This document shows, one piece after another, positions 62,778 through 64,000 of a stretch of 64,000 bases of DNA; the stretch's first letter is position 1, and each line of letters opens with the position of its first letter. The translations under genes and the position numbers were made by a program. Origin of the DNA: JBMOKU01 sp049324315 (lineage in GTDB: Bacteria > Bacillota > Clostridia > Peptostreptococcales > Thermotaleaceae); NCBI GenBank assembly GCA_049324315.1, contig JBMOKU010000030.1:1-64000 (forward strand), read 5' to 3'. The notes below the pieces were generated by a model. It saw nothing but the letters and a program-made list of their open reading frames with translations. It was not told the origin of the DNA and made no database searches.

Positions 62778-63873
62778 TCAAGGAAAATTAAGTGCCGGTC
62801 AGTTCAGTCTGTTGCTGTTTACCCTCGTAGGTTCTACTGCAATGCTGTTTGTTCCCGCAGTAACAGCAGAAGCGGCCGGGCGCGATGGATGGATGTCCAT
62901 TCTATTTTTTGCTACGATTTTCGGTCTGCTGGTGGCCTGGGTCTGTACCTCTTTAGGGCAGCATTTTCCTAACGAAAACCTTATCGCATACAGTCCTAAA
63001 GTATTCGGTCCCGTTATAGGCCATCTGACCATTTTATCTTACATTTTCTTTTTTATCTGGACAAACACCATTATTGTGGGGGAGTTTGCGGACTTTATTA
63101 TCGCCATTTTTTTACCGAAAACACCAAGATTGGTTTTTGCCCTTATCATCGTCTGGCTGGCTGCTTATGCAGTCCGCAATGGTTTGGAGGTCATCGGCAG
63201 ACTGAATCAGCTTCTTTTCCCAATTCTTCTGATTTCCTATCTGGGTCTGGTAGTGCTTGTAGTCAATGAAATAAAATTAGCCAATTTAGCCCCCGTTCTG
63301 GAGAATGGAATTAAGCCCGTGATTAAAGGTTCCCTGCCCCCTTCAGCTTGGCGGGGGGAAATTGTTCTGATGTTAATGATACTGCCTAACTTAAACCAGC
63401 TGGTAAAAGGTAGAAAAGCCAGCATATATGCCGTTATATTTCTTGGTATTGTTTTAACCTTAAATACCATTGCTACCGTAGGCGTCTTTGGTACAGAATT
63501 AAGCAGCCACTTGACCTTCCCTTATTTCACTCTGGCCGATTATGGTCAGGTAGGCATAGTGCTGGAACGGATGGAAGCCCTGGTAATGCTGGTCTGGGTA
63601 GCAGGATTAATGATTAAAATCGCCGTGTTTTACTACTGTGGCGTTCTAGCTATTGCTCAATGGTTCAATCTCAGGGATTATAAGCCCTTGGTAACCCCTG
63701 TAGGTATCATCCTGGTTGCATGGTCATCGGTAATTTATGAGAACTCGCGAGAGCTGGTAGCGTTAATCAGCAAGACCTTTCCTTTTTATGCCTTTACCTT
63801 TGAGCTGCTGATTCCTGCTTTGCTGTTAGTAGTGGCAGCGGTTCGGAAGAAAGAAGGAGGGAGCTGTCGGTGA
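62770..63873 (+). CDS. Spore germination receptor subunit B (GerB/GerAB family permease)
   Basis: 367 residues and 10 hydrophobic helices, an amino acid permease-like fold of the APC superfamily. The start MLDQGKLSAGQFSLLLF is typical of GerAB proteins. The ATG at 62770 overlaps the gerA stop by 8 bp with GGAG upstream; an ATG at 62743 is also possible. Binds germinant together with subunits A and C. Confidence 0.93.
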   Translation: MLDQGKLSAGQFSLLLFTLVGSTAMLFVPAVTAEAAGRDGWMSILFFATIFGLLVAWVCTSLGQHFPNENLIAYSPKVFGPVIGHLTILSYIFFFIWTNTIIVGEFADFIIAIFLPKTPRLVFALIIVWLAAYAVRNGLEVIGRLNQLLFPILLISYLGLVVLVVNEIKLANLAPVLENGIKPVIKGSLPPSAWRGEIVLMLMILPNLNQLVKGRKASIYAVIFLGIVLTLNTIATVGVFGTELSSHLTFPYFTLADYGQVGIVLERMEALVMLVWVAGLMIKIAVFYYCGVLAIAQWFNLRDYKPLVTPVGIILVAWSSVIYENSRELVALISKTFPFYAFTFELLIPALLLVVAAVRKKEGGSCR

Positions 63874-64000
63874 GAAAGACAATTTTCCTGCCTTTCATTT
63901 TTCTCATGCTATTTACCTCCGGCTGCTGGGATCGGAAGGAAATTGACGAACTAGCCATTGTTGGTGCTACCGGCTTCGATAAGGTTACCGTAAACGGCCG
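63870..64000 (+). CDS. Spore germination receptor subunit C (GerC lipoprotein), partial
   Basis: Runs off the window end. GTG start at 63870 overlaps the gerB stop (GTGA) with AAGGAGG upstream. Signal peptide and lipobox followed by CWDRKEIDELAIVGATGFDK, the diagnostic beginning of GerAC lipoproteins. Completes an A-B-C receptor operon with three overlapping genes. Confidence 0.93.
   Translation, partial: MRKTIFLPFIFLMLFTSGCWDRKEIDELAIVGATGFDKVTVNG

Noticed and set aside
1..64000. CRISPR arrays, prophage, transposases or a defence island
   Set aside because: No regularly spaced direct repeats, cas-like, phage structural or transposase-like proteins were seen.

Overview
The window looks like a chromosome segment of a low-GC, endospore-forming Clostridia (Firmicutes). 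The evidence is a gerA-gerB-gerC spore germination operon running off the right end, strong AGGAGG-type ribosome binding sites with TTGACA/TATAAT promoters, a Bacillus-type long SRP RNA, and the tRNA-Ser / SRP RNA / dnaX / ybaB / recR order known from Bacillus and relatives. Genus-level placement is not possible from the sequence alone.

Left part (1-10.3 kb): recR, ybaB and dnaX on the minus strand, interrupted from their usual SRP RNA and tRNA-Ser(GGA) neighbours by a large cache-PAS-GAF-HD-GYP signalling protein. Then come speD (AdoMet decarboxylase), a DegV lipid-binding protein and an overlapping MotA/MotB-like pair. 10.3-19 kb: a two-component system co-oriented with a lipoprotein carrying DxDxDG repeats, a DJ-1/PfpI protein, two membrane diguanylate cyclases, a tiny OadB-like membrane protein and a SIMPL-domain protein. 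19-23 kb: two PLP enzymes of sulfur amino acid metabolism (D-cysteine desulfhydrase-like, PatB/MalY-like) beside the PLP synthase pair pdxS-pdxT. 23.3-25.8 kb: a PAS-GGDEF-EAL protein, so four c-di-GMP proteins lie within 26 kb.

26-38.6 kb: an autoregulated-looking MarR-GNAT fusion, a PAP2 phosphatase, a padR / HAAS-domain / papain-like operon, and a three-gene RND efflux operon (RND pump, adaptor lipoprotein, TolC-like protein). The RND operon is preceded by a degenerate second padR copy that retains an almost identical promoter. A truncated HAAS-like gene and a secreted PQQ-type beta-propeller follow.

38.6-50 kb: an L-arabinose island. The araR-araB-araD-araA operon has a palindromic AraR-type operator over its promoter. 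Opposite it lies a ChvE/GguA/GguB-type monosaccharide ABC transporter, with a long hairpin between the binding-protein and ATPase genes and a divergent LacI-family regulator. Together these would import and convert L-arabinose to D-xylulose 5-phosphate.

50-61 kb: an AgrC/SpoOB-like orphan sensor kinase, a MerR regulator fused to a zinc ribbon and a degenerate methyltransferase-like domain, hutH, and a secreted gene that joins a PTP-like phytase domain to a GxGYxYP domain but is cut by a single in-frame TGA. After it come an SDR oxidoreductase, an AraC-GyrI regulator, a small CxxC protein, and a WYL regulator divergent from a PPOX-family flavoprotein. 61-64 kb: the germination operon.

Two intergenic repeat families were seen by eye: a TAGGG-hairpin-CCGCA element in five copies (two of them embedded in a longer 80-nt repeat) and a 26-bp inverted repeat near 10.2 kb. 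I saw no CRISPR array, transposase or prophage.
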